NCBI GenBank assembly: GCA_910587895.1
Contig: CAJUOE010000218.1
Location: forward strand, 1 to 11,867
Reading direction: 5' to 3'
Source of the DNA: an uncultured Lachnospiraceae bacterium
Lineage (GTDB): Bacteria; Bacillota; Clostridia; Lachnospirales; Lachnospiraceae
Length of the DNA: 11,867 bases
Both the position numbers and the translations under genes were made by a program. Each line of letters begins with the position of its first letter. Positions within the stretch are counted from its first letter, which is position 1. Of the stretch, positions 1 to 8,140 are shown piece by piece. The notes below the pieces were generated by a model. That model made no database searches, was not told the DNA's origin, and was given only the letters and a program-made list of their open reading frames with translations.

Positions 1-157
1 CTTTCGCTGTTTGATTTTTGAGAGGTTCGGTATGGGGGAAGTTCTGCGGGTTTAAATGAGTTGATAACTGGTGGGTAGTAATTTTTTGTTTGGGGGTTGA
101 TGCGGACTTGTCCGCTTTGTTCCTTATTTTACGATACATTATGTAGGAGGAAGTTTC
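1..157 (+). other. plsX upstream region
   Basis: Non-coding leader in front of plsX. I see no convincing end of an upstream gene (rpmF is the usual neighbour in Firmicutes), so that gene, if present, ends before the window. A short perfect palindrome at 102-115 (GCGGA, loop CTTG, TCCGC) is followed by a T-rich tract to 130 and could be a weak terminator or leader hairpin. A poor sigma-A-like pair, TTGTCC at 108-113 and TACGAT at 130-135, would overlap it. Neither is strong. No operator that I recognise for a fatty-acid regulator is visible. Confidence 0.35.
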
Positions 158-1174
158 ATGGAGGAAAGCATAAAGGTAGCAGTAGATGCCATGGGCGGAG
201 ATCATGCTCCCGGAGAGATTGTAAAAGGGGCGATTGACGCTGTCACGCTGCGCCCGGATATCAAAGTATATCTGATTGGCAGGCAGGAAATTGTGGAACA
301 GGAACTCGCAAAGCATTCTTACCAGGGTTCCCGGATTGAGGTGGTACATGCCCCGGAGGTTATTGAAACCGCAGAGCCCCCGGTGTTGGCGGTTCGCAGG
401 AAGAAACAGTCATCCATTGTGATGGGAATGAATATGGTAAAGGAGAAAAAGGCAGACGCGTTCGTATCTGCGGGCAGCTCCGGCGCTATACTGGTAGGAG
501 GACAAGTCATTGTCGGCAGGATTAAGGGCGTGGAGCGTCCGCCGCTGGCGCCGCTGATTCCCACCCAAAAGGGTGTATCCCTGCTTGTTGACTGCGGAGC
601 AAACGTAGACGCCCGTTCGTCCCATCTGGTGCAGTTTGCAAAGATGGGCTCCATTTATATGGAAAATGTGCTGGGCGTCCAGAATCCGAGGGTTGCCATT
701 GTAAATATCGGCGCGGAGGAGGAAAAGGGAAATGCATTGGTAAAAGAGACGTTTCCACTTCTGAAAAACTGTCCCGATATCAATTTTACAGGCAGCATCG
801 AAGCGCGGGACATTCCTCACGGAGAGGCAGACGTCATTGTCTGTGAGGCATTTGTCGGAAACGTCATCCTCAAACTGTATGAGGGTGTGGGCGCGACTCT
901 GGTCGGCATGGTGAAAGCGGGTATGATGGAAACGCTGCGAAGCAAAATCGGAGCGTTTTTGGTGAAACCGGCGTTAAAAAAGACTTTAAAGTCTTTTGAC
1001 GCCAGCGAATATGGCGGAGCGCCCTTGCTTGGGCTGAACGGCCTGGTCGTTAAGACCCACGGGAGTTCCAAGGCAAAGGAAGTAACCAATTCCATCATTC
1101 AATGTGTAACTTTCAAAGAACAGGAAATCAATGAAAAAATCAAAAAGAATATTGGAGGAAGTCATGGAATTTGA
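158..1174 (+). CDS. plsX: Phosphate acyltransferase PlsX
   Basis: Makes acyl-phosphate from acyl-ACP and inorganic phosphate, the first step of the PlsX/PlsY/PlsC route to phosphatidic acid; a peripheral cytoplasmic enzyme. The 338-residue length is normal for the family. Visible family motifs are the N-terminal VDAMGGDHAPGEIVKGA (residues 9-25), SAGSSGA near 104-110 and FVGNVILKLYEG near 232-243. The segment 104-110 is more often SAGNTGA elsewhere, a mild variation. The start is fixed by a strong TAGGAGG at 144-150, seven bases before the ATG. The stop codon lies inside acpP (11-base overlap), so the two are translationally coupled. This fits the enzyme's use of acyl-ACP. Identification is secure from sequence and gene order. 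Confidence 0.97.
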   Translation: MEESIKVAVDAMGGDHAPGEIVKGAIDAVTLRPDIKVYLIGRQEIVEQELAKHSYQGSRIEVVHAPEVIETAEPPVLAVRRKKQSSIVMGMNMVKEKKADAFVSAGSSGAILVGGQVIVGRIKGVERPPLAPLIPTQKGVSLLVDCGANVDARSSHLVQFAKMGSIYMENVLGVQNPRVAIVNIGAEEEKGNALVKETFPLLKNCPDINFTGSIEARDIPHGEADVIVCEAFVGNVILKLYEGVGATLVGMVKAGMMETLRSKIGAFLVKPALKKTLKSFDASEYGGAPLLGLNGLVVKTHGSSKAKEVTNSIIQCVTFKEQEINEKIKKNIGGSHGI

Positions 1175-1394
1175 GAAACTTAAAAAAATCATTTCAGAAG
1201 TATTGAATGTTGATGAACAGGAAATCACAATGGATACTACTTTCGTAGATGATCTGGGAGCAGATTCTTTGGATATTTTTCAGATTATCATGGGGCTGGA
1301 AGAAGAATTTGACATTGAGATTGCCAACGAGGAAGCAGAGAAGATTGCAACGGTAGGCGATGCAGTGGAACAGATCAAGAATGCATTGAATTAG
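1164..1394 (+). CDS. acpP: Acyl carrier protein
   Basis: Small acidic carrier that holds growing acyl chains on a 4'-phosphopantetheine arm for fatty acid and phospholipid synthesis. The 76-residue product has the signature GADSLD with the modified serine at residue 35, followed by the recognition helix (residues 36-50) rich in Glu and Asp. An upstream in-frame ATG at 1131 would add 11 residues (MKKSKRILEEV), but the ATG at 1164 has GGAGG at 1154-1158 five bases upstream and gives the canonical ACP start MEFEKLKKI. I therefore choose 1164. It overlaps the end of plsX by 11 bases. All ten isoleucine codons are ATT or ATC, typical of the housekeeping part of the window. Confidence 0.97.
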   Translation: MEFEKLKKIISEVLNVDEQEITMDTTFVDDLGADSLDIFQIIMGLEEEFDIEIANEEAEKIATVGDAVEQIKNALN

Positions 1395-1415
1395 TGGAAT
1401 CCCGCATCGGATAAG

Positions 1416-1469
1416 GGATAGAGGTGCCTGGAAGAAATTACATGAAATTTCTTCCGGGCTATCCTTTTT
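1416..1469 (+). terminator. Hairpin with T-run between acpP and rnc
   Basis: An inner stem of 14 pairs, 1426-1439 with 1446-1459 (one G-T pair), closes a six-base loop. An outer stem, GGATA 1416-1420 with TATCC 1460-1464, is separated from it by a five-base bulge on the left side. TTTTT follows at 1465-1469. It has the form of an intrinsic terminator after acpP. The rnc start codon is only 14 bases beyond the T-run, leaving no room for a promoter, so some transcripts must read through or the hairpin has a regulatory or processing role. Confidence 0.85.
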
Positions 1470-1483
1470 GAAAGGAATAATTT

Positions 1484-2191
1484 ATGGAATTACAGAAAGA
1501 ATTTGAAAATAGAATCGGTTATCAGTTTCAAAATAAAAAACTGCTGAAACAGGCATTGATCCACAGCTCTTATGCCAACGAGCGGCATCTGGGCAAAAAT
1601 GCCGACAATGAACGGCTGGAATTTCTGGGGGATGCGGTGCTGGAAGTGGTTACCAGCGACTTTTTATTTCACAGGTATCCAAAACGTCCGGAAGGGGAAC
1701 TCACGACGCTGCGCGCCAGCATGGTCTGTGAACCGACACTGTCGTTTTGCACGAGGGAGCTGGAACTGGGAAAATACCTTCTGCTTGGGAAGGGGGAGGA
1801 GCAAACGGGAGGCAGGAAGAGGGCGTCCATTCTGTCTGATGCCTTAGAGGCAGTGATCGGAGCAATTTATCTGGACGGTGGTCTTGCTAATGCAAAAGAG
1901 TTCATTCATCGTTTTATATTGAATGACATTGAGCATAAGCGTCTCTTTTTTGATAGCAAGACGATCTTGCAGGAAGTGGTGCAGGGCAGTTACAGCGAGG
2001 AATTGCACTATGTGCTGATTCATGAGGAGGGACCCGACCATAATAAGAAATTTGTCATGGAGGCAAGAATCGGTGATAAGGCCTATGGACAGGGAGAGGG
2101 AAGAAGCAAGAAGGCCGCGGAGCAGGAGGCTGCCTACCATACATTATTGCAGCTGAAACAGCAGGGCGACGGAGGAAATGCATGTATTTAA
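1484..2191 (+). CDS. rnc: Ribonuclease III
   Basis: Double-stranded-RNA endonuclease that processes rRNA precursors and structured mRNAs. The 235-residue product has the family layout. The N-terminal catalytic domain carries the signature NERLEFLGDAVLE (residues 42-54) and a second acidic site SDALEAVIGAIYLDGG (118-133); the expected metal ligands E46, D50, D119 and E122 are all present. A C-terminal double-stranded RNA binding domain spans about 158-227 and ends with the typical GRSKKAAEQEAA (206-217). The SD is modest (AAAGGA, 1471-1476) and sits directly after the hairpin T-run. The last 10 bases overlap smc, so the two are coupled, the usual Firmicutes arrangement. Confidence 0.97.
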   Translation: MELQKEFENRIGYQFQNKKLLKQALIHSSYANERHLGKNADNERLEFLGDAVLEVVTSDFLFHRYPKRPEGELTTLRASMVCEPTLSFCTRELELGKYLLLGKGEEQTGGRKRASILSDALEAVIGAIYLDGGLANAKEFIHRFILNDIEHKRLFFDSKTILQEVVQGSYSEELHYVLIHEEGPDHNKKFVMEARIGDKAYGQGEGRSKKAAEQEAAYHTLLQLKQQGDGGNACI

Positions 2192-5100
2192 AGAGTATAG
2201 AAGTCCACGGGTTCAAATCTTTTGCCAATAAGATTTTATTTGAATTTCATAACGGAATTACCGGCATTGTCGGGCCGAATGGAAGCGGAAAGAGCAACGT
2301 TGCGGATGCCGTGCGCTGGGTGCTGGGAGAACAGCGCGTCAAACAGCTTCGGGGCGCCAGTATGCAGGATGTTATTTTTTCCGGCACGGAGAACCGGAAA
2401 CCGCTCAGTTATGCCTATGTGGCAATTACGCTGGATAACAGCGACAGGCAGTTGAATGTGGATTACAATGAGGTGACGGTGGCGCGCAGGGTTTACCGCT
2501 CCGGAGAGAGCGAATACCTGATTAATGGAACGGCATGCCGCTTAAAGGACGTCAATGAGCTGTTTTACGATACCGGCATTGGAAAAGAAGGCTACTCCAT
2601 CATCGGGCAGGGGCAGATTGAACGGATTTTAAACGGCAAGCCGGAGGAACGCCGGGAGCTGTTCGACGAGGCGGCAGGCATTGTCAAATATAAGCGCAGG
2701 AAGGCGACGGCACAGAAGAAACTGGAAGCCGAACAGCAGAACCTTGTGCGCGTCAACGATATTCTCGCGGAACTGGAAAAACAGGTGGGGCCGCTGGAGA
2801 AACAGGCGGAAAAGGCGAAGACATACCTTAAGAAGAGAGAAGAGCTAAAGACCTATGATGTGAATATGTTCCTGATGGATATGGAGCGCATGGAGCAGCA
2901 GACAAAGGATCTGGAAGAAAAGATCAGGATTGCCGGACAGAATCTGCAGGAGGTAAGCAGCGCTTATGACAATATCAAGTCGGAGTATGAGCAGACAGAG
3001 CGCGATATGGAGAAAGCAGATGCGCAGCTTGCATCACTGCGGGAAGAGCTTAATAATACCACAGTGCTGAAAGGAAGGCTTGAGGGTGAAATCAATGTGC
3101 TGCGCGAGCAGATTCATGCGGCACAGCAGAGCGAAGAGCATTTCAGGGTACGCCAGGAAGAAATTGACCGTGACAAGGCGCTGCGCATGGAGCAGAAAGC
3201 GGGATTTGTCCGTGAGATGGAGCAGTTTCAGCGAGAACTGAGTTCCGTGGAAGAACAGAAAATACAGGTCATGGCGCAGTATCAGGAGATACAGGAGGAG
3301 ATTGCGCGCTGCAGCCGCGGCATTGAGAATGGCAAGAATGAAATGATTGAGCTTCTGAACAACAAGGCCTCCACAAAGGCAAAGCAGCAGCGTTATGACA
3401 CGATGAAGGAGCAGGTCAATATCCGCAGGGCCCAGTTAAGCAAACAGCTGTTAGAGCAGAAAAGCGAGGAAGAGGACCTTGCCTTCATGGTTCAGGAGTG
3501 CGAACGCAGGTATGAGGACGCAAGGAGCCATTATCTGGGACTGCTGAAACAGGAGCAGGACTTAGAGCAGAAAAACAAAGGGTGGCAGCAAAAGCAGGCG
3601 CAGACGACGAAGGATCTGGAACAGGACACGGCGCGTTACCACAGGGAGCAGTCCAGGCTGGAGTCTCTGGTCAATATAGCCGAGCGTTATGATGGCTATG
3701 GAAATTCCATCCGACGCGTGATGGAAAAAAAGGAAAAAGAATCCGGCTTGCTTGGAGTTGTGGCAGACTTAATTCAGGTCGATAAACAATATGAGATTGC
3801 CATTGAGACGGCGTTGGGAGGCAGTATTCAAAATATTGTCACCAGCGATGAGTCAACGGCGAAAAAAATGATTGAATACCTGAAGAAGAACCGTTACGGA
3901 CGCGCAACCTTCCTTCCGCTGACAAGCGTGGGGAAAAGAGCGGTGCAGGTTAATAAGGAAGCGCTGGCGGAACCCGGGGTGATCGGGATCGGCAGCAGCC
4001 TCGTGCGGGCAGATGAGCGGTTTGCAGAGCTTAAGACCTACCTTTTGGGGAGGACGTATGTCGTTGATACCATCGACCATGCCATTGCCCTTGCACGCAA
4101 ATACAGGTACAGCTTAAGGATTGTAACGCTGGAAGGCGAGTCGTTGAATCCGGGCGGATCCATGACAGGAGGCGCGTTTAAGAATACCAGCAATCTTCTG
4201 GGCAGGAAACGCGAAATCGAGGATTTGCAGAAAGAGACAGAGGCCTTAAAAGAGAGCCTATCAAAACACAAAAACCGCCTCGAAGAGATTCAGACGGCAC
4301 GTGAGCTGTTAAAAGAAGATCTGCTCCAGATTCGTGAAGACCTCAAAGAGGCAATGCTGGATCAGAATACGGAGAAAATGAATCTCGAGCGCGCCAGGGA
4401 GCAGAAGGAAGAAAACGACAATCAGTTTCACGATTTACAGACAGAGAACCGCCAGTTGGAAAACCAGCTTGGGGAAATCAGTGAAAGCCGCAGCATGATT
4501 GAGCAGGAAATTCAGGCGGCAAATATCCGCGAGAAGGAGATTGAGGAGGAGAACAGGAACCTGCAGCAAATCCTGGACAGGCAGAATCAGCTTGCGGAAG
4601 AGAGCCAGAGCGCCGTTTCCAGGGTGCAGCTTGAGGAAGCGAACCTCATGCAGAAACTCAGTTTCCTCAAAGAAAATATTTCCCGAATTGAAGGAGAAAC
4701 AGACAAACTGGAGGCGGATCTTCAGGCTGCAAGGCAGGAGAAGGACGATTCGCAGGCAGACATTGAGAAGAGGCAGGCGGATATCGCAAAAATCCAGGAT
4801 ACAATTGCGGCGTCTGATACGGCGCATACGGAATTGGAACAAAAACTGGAGGACGGACAGAAGAAGCGGGAAGAGATGTCCCGGTCCTATCGTGGCTTTT
4901 TCCAGAAACAGGAAGAGCTGTCCGGTCAAATCAATGATCTGGACAAGGAGCTGTACCGTCTGAATAGCCAGAAGGAGAAACTACAGGAATCTGCGGAGAA
5001 CCAGAGCAATTATATGTGGGAGGAATATGAGCTGACCCTTCACAACGCAATGGAACTGCGCAATGAGGAATATAACAATCCTGCTGAGTTAAAGAAACGG

Positions 5101-5742
5101 ATTGCGGAAATAAAAGACGAAATCCGGGGGCTGGGAGATGTCAATGTCAATGCCATTGAAGACTACCGCAGTATCTCGGAACGGTACATATTTTTAAAGA
5201 CTCAGCACGACGACCTCATAGAGGCGGAAAAGACGCTGCTGGGGATTATTGAGGAACTGGACGCAGGGATGCGCAAGCAGTTCATGGAGAAATTTGCGCA
5301 GATCCAGACGGAGTTCAACAAAGTTTTTAAGGAATTGTTCGGCGGCGGCAAAGGTACGCTTGAGCTTGTGGAGGATGAGGACATTCTGGAATGCGGCATC
5401 CGCATCAGCGCGCAGCCGCCCGGAAAGAAACTCCAGAATATGATGCAGATGTCCGGAGGAGAGAAGGCTCTGACGGCAATTTCCCTGCTGTTTGCCATTC
5501 AGAACTTAAAACCATCCCCATTCTGTCTTCTGGATGAGATAGAGGCGGCGCTTGACGATTCCAATGTGGGGCGTTTTGCCAAATATTTACATAAACTGAC
5601 AAGAAACACCCAGTTTATTGTGATTACCCATCGGAGAGGAACCATGGCGGCAGCGGACAGGCTTTATGGCATTACCATGCAGGAGAAAGGCGTATCAACG
5701 CTTGTTTCGGTGAACCTGATCGAAGAAGATCTGGATGCGTAG
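2182..5742 (+). CDS. smc: Chromosome partition protein Smc
   Basis: Large ATPase that condenses and segregates the chromosome with ScpA and ScpB. The 1186-residue product is the normal length. The N-terminal head has Walker A GPNGSGKS (31-38) and the Q-loop region around Q143. A long Gln/Glu/Lys-rich coiled coil runs from about 170 to 495, the hinge from about 500 to 670 (ending near the LNPGGSMTGGA stretch), and a returning coiled coil from about 675 to 1000. The C-terminal head has the ABC signature MSGGEKAL (S1091) and Walker B FCLLDEIEAALDD (1114-1126) with catalytic E1119. GGAGG at 2171-2175 precedes the ATG by six bases, inside the end of rnc. The scpA/scpB partner genes are not in the window. 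Confidence 0.98.
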   Translation: MYLKSIEVHGFKSFANKILFEFHNGITGIVGPNGSGKSNVADAVRWVLGEQRVKQLRGASMQDVIFSGTENRKPLSYAYVAITLDNSDRQLNVDYNEVTVARRVYRSGESEYLINGTACRLKDVNELFYDTGIGKEGYSIIGQGQIERILNGKPEERRELFDEAAGIVKYKRRKATAQKKLEAEQQNLVRVNDILAELEKQVGPLEKQAEKAKTYLKKREELKTYDVNMFLMDMERMEQQTKDLEEKIRIAGQNLQEVSSAYDNIKSEYEQTERDMEKADAQLASLREELNNTTVLKGRLEGEINVLREQIHAAQQSEEHFRVRQEEIDRDKALRMEQKAGFVREMEQFQRELSSVEEQKIQVMAQYQEIQEEIARCSRGIENGKNEMIELLNNKASTKAKQQRYDTMKEQVNIRRAQLSKQLLEQKSEEEDLAFMVQECERRYEDARSHYLGLLKQEQDLEQKNKGWQQKQAQTTKDLEQDTARYHREQSRLESLVNIAERYDGYGNSIRRVMEKKEKESGLLGVVADLIQVDKQYEIAIETALGGSIQNIVTSDESTAKKMIEYLKKNRYGRATFLPLTSVGKRAVQVNKEALAEPGVIGIGSSLVRADERFAELKTYLLGRTYVVDTIDHAIALARKYRYSLRIVTLEGESLNPGGSMTGGAFKNTSNLLGRKREIEDLQKETEALKESLSKHKNRLEEIQTARELLKEDLLQIREDLKEAMLDQNTEKMNLERAREQKEENDNQFHDLQTENRQLENQLGEISESRSMIEQEIQAANIREKEIEEENRNLQQILDRQNQLAEESQSAVSRVQLEEANLMQKLSFLKENISRIEGETDKLEADLQAARQEKDDSQADIEKRQADIAKIQDTIAASDTAHTELEQKLEDGQKKREEMSRSYRGFFQKQEELSGQINDLDKELYRLNSQKEKLQESAENQSNYMWEEYELTLHNAMELRNEEYNNPAELKKRIAEIKDEIRGLGDVNVNAIEDYRSISERYIFLKTQHDDLIEAEKTLLGIIEELDAGMRKQFMEKFAQIQTEFNKVFKELFGGGKGTLELVEDEDILECGIRISAQPPGKKLQNMMQMSGGEKALTAISLLFAIQNLKPSPFCLLDEIEAALDDSNVGRFAKYLHKLTRNTQFIVITHRRGTMAAADRLYGITMQEKGVSTLVSVNLIEEDLDA

Positions 5743-5811
5743 GCTAAATTATGAAACATTTCGCAGGTATCTAACGGTTGAAATTAATAAATAATAGAAA
5801 GGGACGCGAAT

Positions 5812-6762
5812 ATGGCAGAGGAAAAAAAAGGCTTTTTCAAACGATTGGTAGAGGGTCTTTCGAAGACCAGGGATAATATCGTCTCGGGAATTGATTCGAT
5901 ATTCAGCGGGTTTTCCAGCATCGATGAAGATTTTTATGAGGAGATAGAGGAAATACTGATTATGGGTGACCTTGGCGTGCAGGCGACGACGTCAATCATA
6001 GAAAATTTAAAACAAAAAGTAAAAGAAGAGCACATCAAAGAGCCAGAGCAGTGCAAGGAGCTGTTGATTGCCAGCATCAAGGAACAGATGGACGTGGGCG
6101 AGACAGCGTATCGGTTTGAACAGGAGAAGTCCGTGGTGCTTGTGATTGGCGTCAACGGTGTGGGAAAGACAACTTCCGTAGGCAAGCTTGCCGGAAAACT
6201 GAAAGGGCAGGGGAAAAAAGTTGTCCTTGCGGCGGCAGACACGTTCCGGGCGGCAGCGGGGGAACAGCTCAGTGAGTGGGCAAACCGCGCCGGAGTGGAG
6301 ATGATAGGGGGACAGGAGGGGGCAGACCCGGCGTCTGTCGTATACGATGCGGTAGCCGCAGCGAAGGCGCGCAGTGCAGATGTATTGCTCTGCGACACGG
6401 CGGGACGTCTCCATAACAAGAAGAACCTTATGGAAGAATTGAAAAAGATTCATCGCATTCTGGAAAAAGAATACAGTGATGCATTCCGTGAGACGCTGGT
6501 CGTGCTGGACGGGACAACCGGACAGAATGCGCTGGCGCAGGCAAAGCAGTTTTCGGAGGTCGCGGATATTACCGGAATCATCCTCACGAAGATGGATGGA
6601 ACCGCCAAGGGAGGAATTGCAGTGGCAATTCAGTCGGAACTGGGCATTCCGGTCAAATATATCGGCGTGGGCGAGAGCATCGACGATTTACAGAAATTTG
6701 AATCGGAACAGTTTGTGAACGCGCTGTTTTCCAGGGATGGAGAGACAGGGCAGGGAGAATAA
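5812..6762 (+). CDS. ftsY: Signal recognition particle receptor FtsY
   Basis: SRP-type GTPase that receives ribosome-nascent chain complexes from Ffh at the membrane and passes them to the Sec translocon. The 316-residue protein has a short basic amphipathic N-terminus (KKGFFKRLVEGLSKTR, residues 5-20) suited to membrane contact, as in Gram-positive FtsY, and lacks the long acidic A domain of E. coli FtsY. An N-domain helical bundle covers about 25-100. The G domain follows with GVNGVGKTT (113-121), DTFRAAA (143-149), DTAGRL (195-200) and TKMDGTAKGG (259-268). The start has GAAAGGGA upstream. It follows smc after 69 bases with no terminator, so probably the same transcript. The usual partners ylxM and ffh are not seen next to it. 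Confidence 0.97.
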   Translation: MAEEKKGFFKRLVEGLSKTRDNIVSGIDSIFSGFSSIDEDFYEEIEEILIMGDLGVQATTSIIENLKQKVKEEHIKEPEQCKELLIASIKEQMDVGETAYRFEQEKSVVLVIGVNGVGKTTSVGKLAGKLKGQGKKVVLAAADTFRAAAGEQLSEWANRAGVEMIGGQEGADPASVVYDAVAAAKARSADVLLCDTAGRLHNKKNLMEELKKIHRILEKEYSDAFRETLVVLDGTTGQNALAQAKQFSEVADITGIILTKMDGTAKGGIAVAIQSELGIPVKYIGVGESIDDLQKFESEQFVNALFSRDGETGQGE

Positions 6763-6797
6763 GAAGATTTACACAGGAAAGAACAGGAGGGCGCAAG

Positions 6798-8009
6798 ATG
6801 CTGACACTGGACAAGTTTGAAGAGGCGAGCAGGATTGTAAGGGAGGTGACGCTGGAGACAAAGCTGGTATACAGTGATTACCTGAGTGAGCAAACCGGGA
6901 ATAAAGTATACCTGAAACCGGAGAACATGCAGTTTACCGGGGCATACAAGGTGCGCGGCGCGTATTACAAAATCAGCACGCTGACAGAAGAGGAGCGGCA
7001 GAGGGGGTTGATAACCGCATCTGCGGGAAACCACGCGCAGGGCGTAGCTTACGCTGCCAAATGTTTTGGCGCGAAAGCCGTCATTGTGATGCCTACTACA
7101 ACGCCGCTGATTAAGGTCAACCGCACGAAAGGCTACGGCGCGGAAGTTGTGTTGTATGGGGATGTGTACGATGAGGCCTGCAATAAGGCTTATGAGCTGG
7201 CAGAAGAGAACGGTTATACATTCATCCATCCGTTTGACGACCTTGCAGTGGCAACTGGACAGGGAACGATCGCCATGGAAATCTTTAAAGAGCTGCCGTT
7301 GGTGGAATATATTCTGGTTCCCATTGGAGGCGGCGGCCTTGCCACCGGCGTATCCACGCTTGCCAAAATGCTCAATCCCAAGATTAAGGTGATTGGCGTG
7401 GAGCCTGCGGGCGCAAGCTGTATGCAGGCGTCGATTGAGGCGGGAAAGGTCGTTACCCTTCCCAATGTCAATACGATTGCAGATGGAACAGCGGTAAAGA
7501 CGCCGGGGGAAAATATCTTCCCCTATGTCAGTGAGAACCTTGACCAGATCATTACCGTCGAAGATGACGAGCTGATCGTGGCGTTTCTTGATATGGTGGA
7601 AAACCATAAGATGGTTGTAGAGAATTCGGGATTGTTGACCGTTGCGGCCCTGCGTCACCTCGATGTGAGAGGCAAACGCGTGGTGTCGATTCTGAGCGGC
7701 GGAAATATGGACGTGATTACGATGTCATCCGTGGTGCAGCAGGGACTTATTTTCCGTGACCGCATCTTTACGGTATCGGTGCTGCTGCCGGATAAGCCGG
7801 GAGAACTGAGCAAGGTTGCAGAGACAATGGCAAAAGAACAGGGAAATGTCATCAAACTGGAGCACAACCAGTTTGTCAGCACCAACCGCAATGCGGCGGT
7901 AGAGCTGCGGATTACGCTGGAAGCATTCGGAACAGAGCACAAACAGCAGATTATGCAGGCTTTGGAAAGGGAGGGATACAAGCCCAAGCTTGTGAGGACA
8001 AATCTGTAG
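6798..8009 (+). CDS. ilvA: Threonine ammonia-lyase with ACT domain
   Basis: PLP enzyme that deaminates threonine to 2-oxobutyrate, either feeding isoleucine synthesis or threonine catabolism. The PLP lysine is K51 in FTGAYKVRG; SAGNHAQG (75-82) and the glycine loop IGGGGL (176-181) hold the cofactor. Residues about 324-400 form a single C-terminal ACT domain, which marks the shorter 400-residue class rather than the 500-residue E. coli IlvA with two ACT-like modules. AGGAGG at 6785-6790 sits seven bases before the ATG. It lies 35 bases after ftsY without a terminator, so is probably co-transcribed. Sequence alone does not decide between the biosynthetic (IlvA) and catabolic (TdcB-like) role, so the gene symbol is less sure than the activity. 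Confidence 0.92.
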   Translation: MLTLDKFEEASRIVREVTLETKLVYSDYLSEQTGNKVYLKPENMQFTGAYKVRGAYYKISTLTEEERQRGLITASAGNHAQGVAYAAKCFGAKAVIVMPTTTPLIKVNRTKGYGAEVVLYGDVYDEACNKAYELAEENGYTFIHPFDDLAVATGQGTIAMEIFKELPLVEYILVPIGGGGLATGVSTLAKMLNPKIKVIGVEPAGASCMQASIEAGKVVTLPNVNTIADGTAVKTPGENIFPYVSENLDQIITVEDDELIVAFLDMVENHKMVVENSGLLTVAALRHLDVRGKRVVSILSGGNMDVITMSSVVQQGLIFRDRIFTVSVLLPDKPGELSKVAETMAKEQGNVIKLEHNQFVSTNRNAAVELRITLEAFGTEHKQQIMQALEREGYKPKLVRTNL

Positions 8010-8028
8010 CGTCAAAGGGATTTTCAAA

Positions 8029-8082
8029 AAGGGATAACGTAAGAAGGGACAACGTAAGAAGGGATATAGTAAGAAGGGAAAG
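8029..8082. repeat. 15-bp tandem repeat, 3.6 copies
   Basis: Direct tandem copies of a unit like AAGGGATAACGTAAG occur at 8029-8043, 8044-8058 (one change), 8059-8073 (two or three changes) and a partial copy at 8074-8082. Looser AAGGGA-like words lie on either side, near 8015 and 8102. The repeat fills much of the 131-base gap between the threonine ammonia-lyase stop and the next gene. It has no dyad symmetry of a terminator. Each copy has a GGGA core that resembles a ribosome binding site, but no start codon follows. Function unknown. Confidence 0.85.
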
Positions 8083-8140
8083 TGGTCAACGATTTGTAAC
8101 GAAGGGATAGATTGCAAACGAAAGAGTGAATGGAGGAACC

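Noticed and set aside
4499..4963. 154-codon + strand frame inside smc
   Set aside because: Arg/Ser-rich shadow of the coiled-coil coding sequence in another frame, without an SD.
6630..7658. 342-codon open frame on the - strand
   Set aside because: It lies antisense to ftsY and the threonine ammonia-lyase, both with full motif sets; its product is rich in Arg, His and Cys and has no recognisable domain or SD.
8029..8082. CRISPR array
   Set aside because: The 15-bp units are directly adjacent with no spacers, and no cas genes are present.
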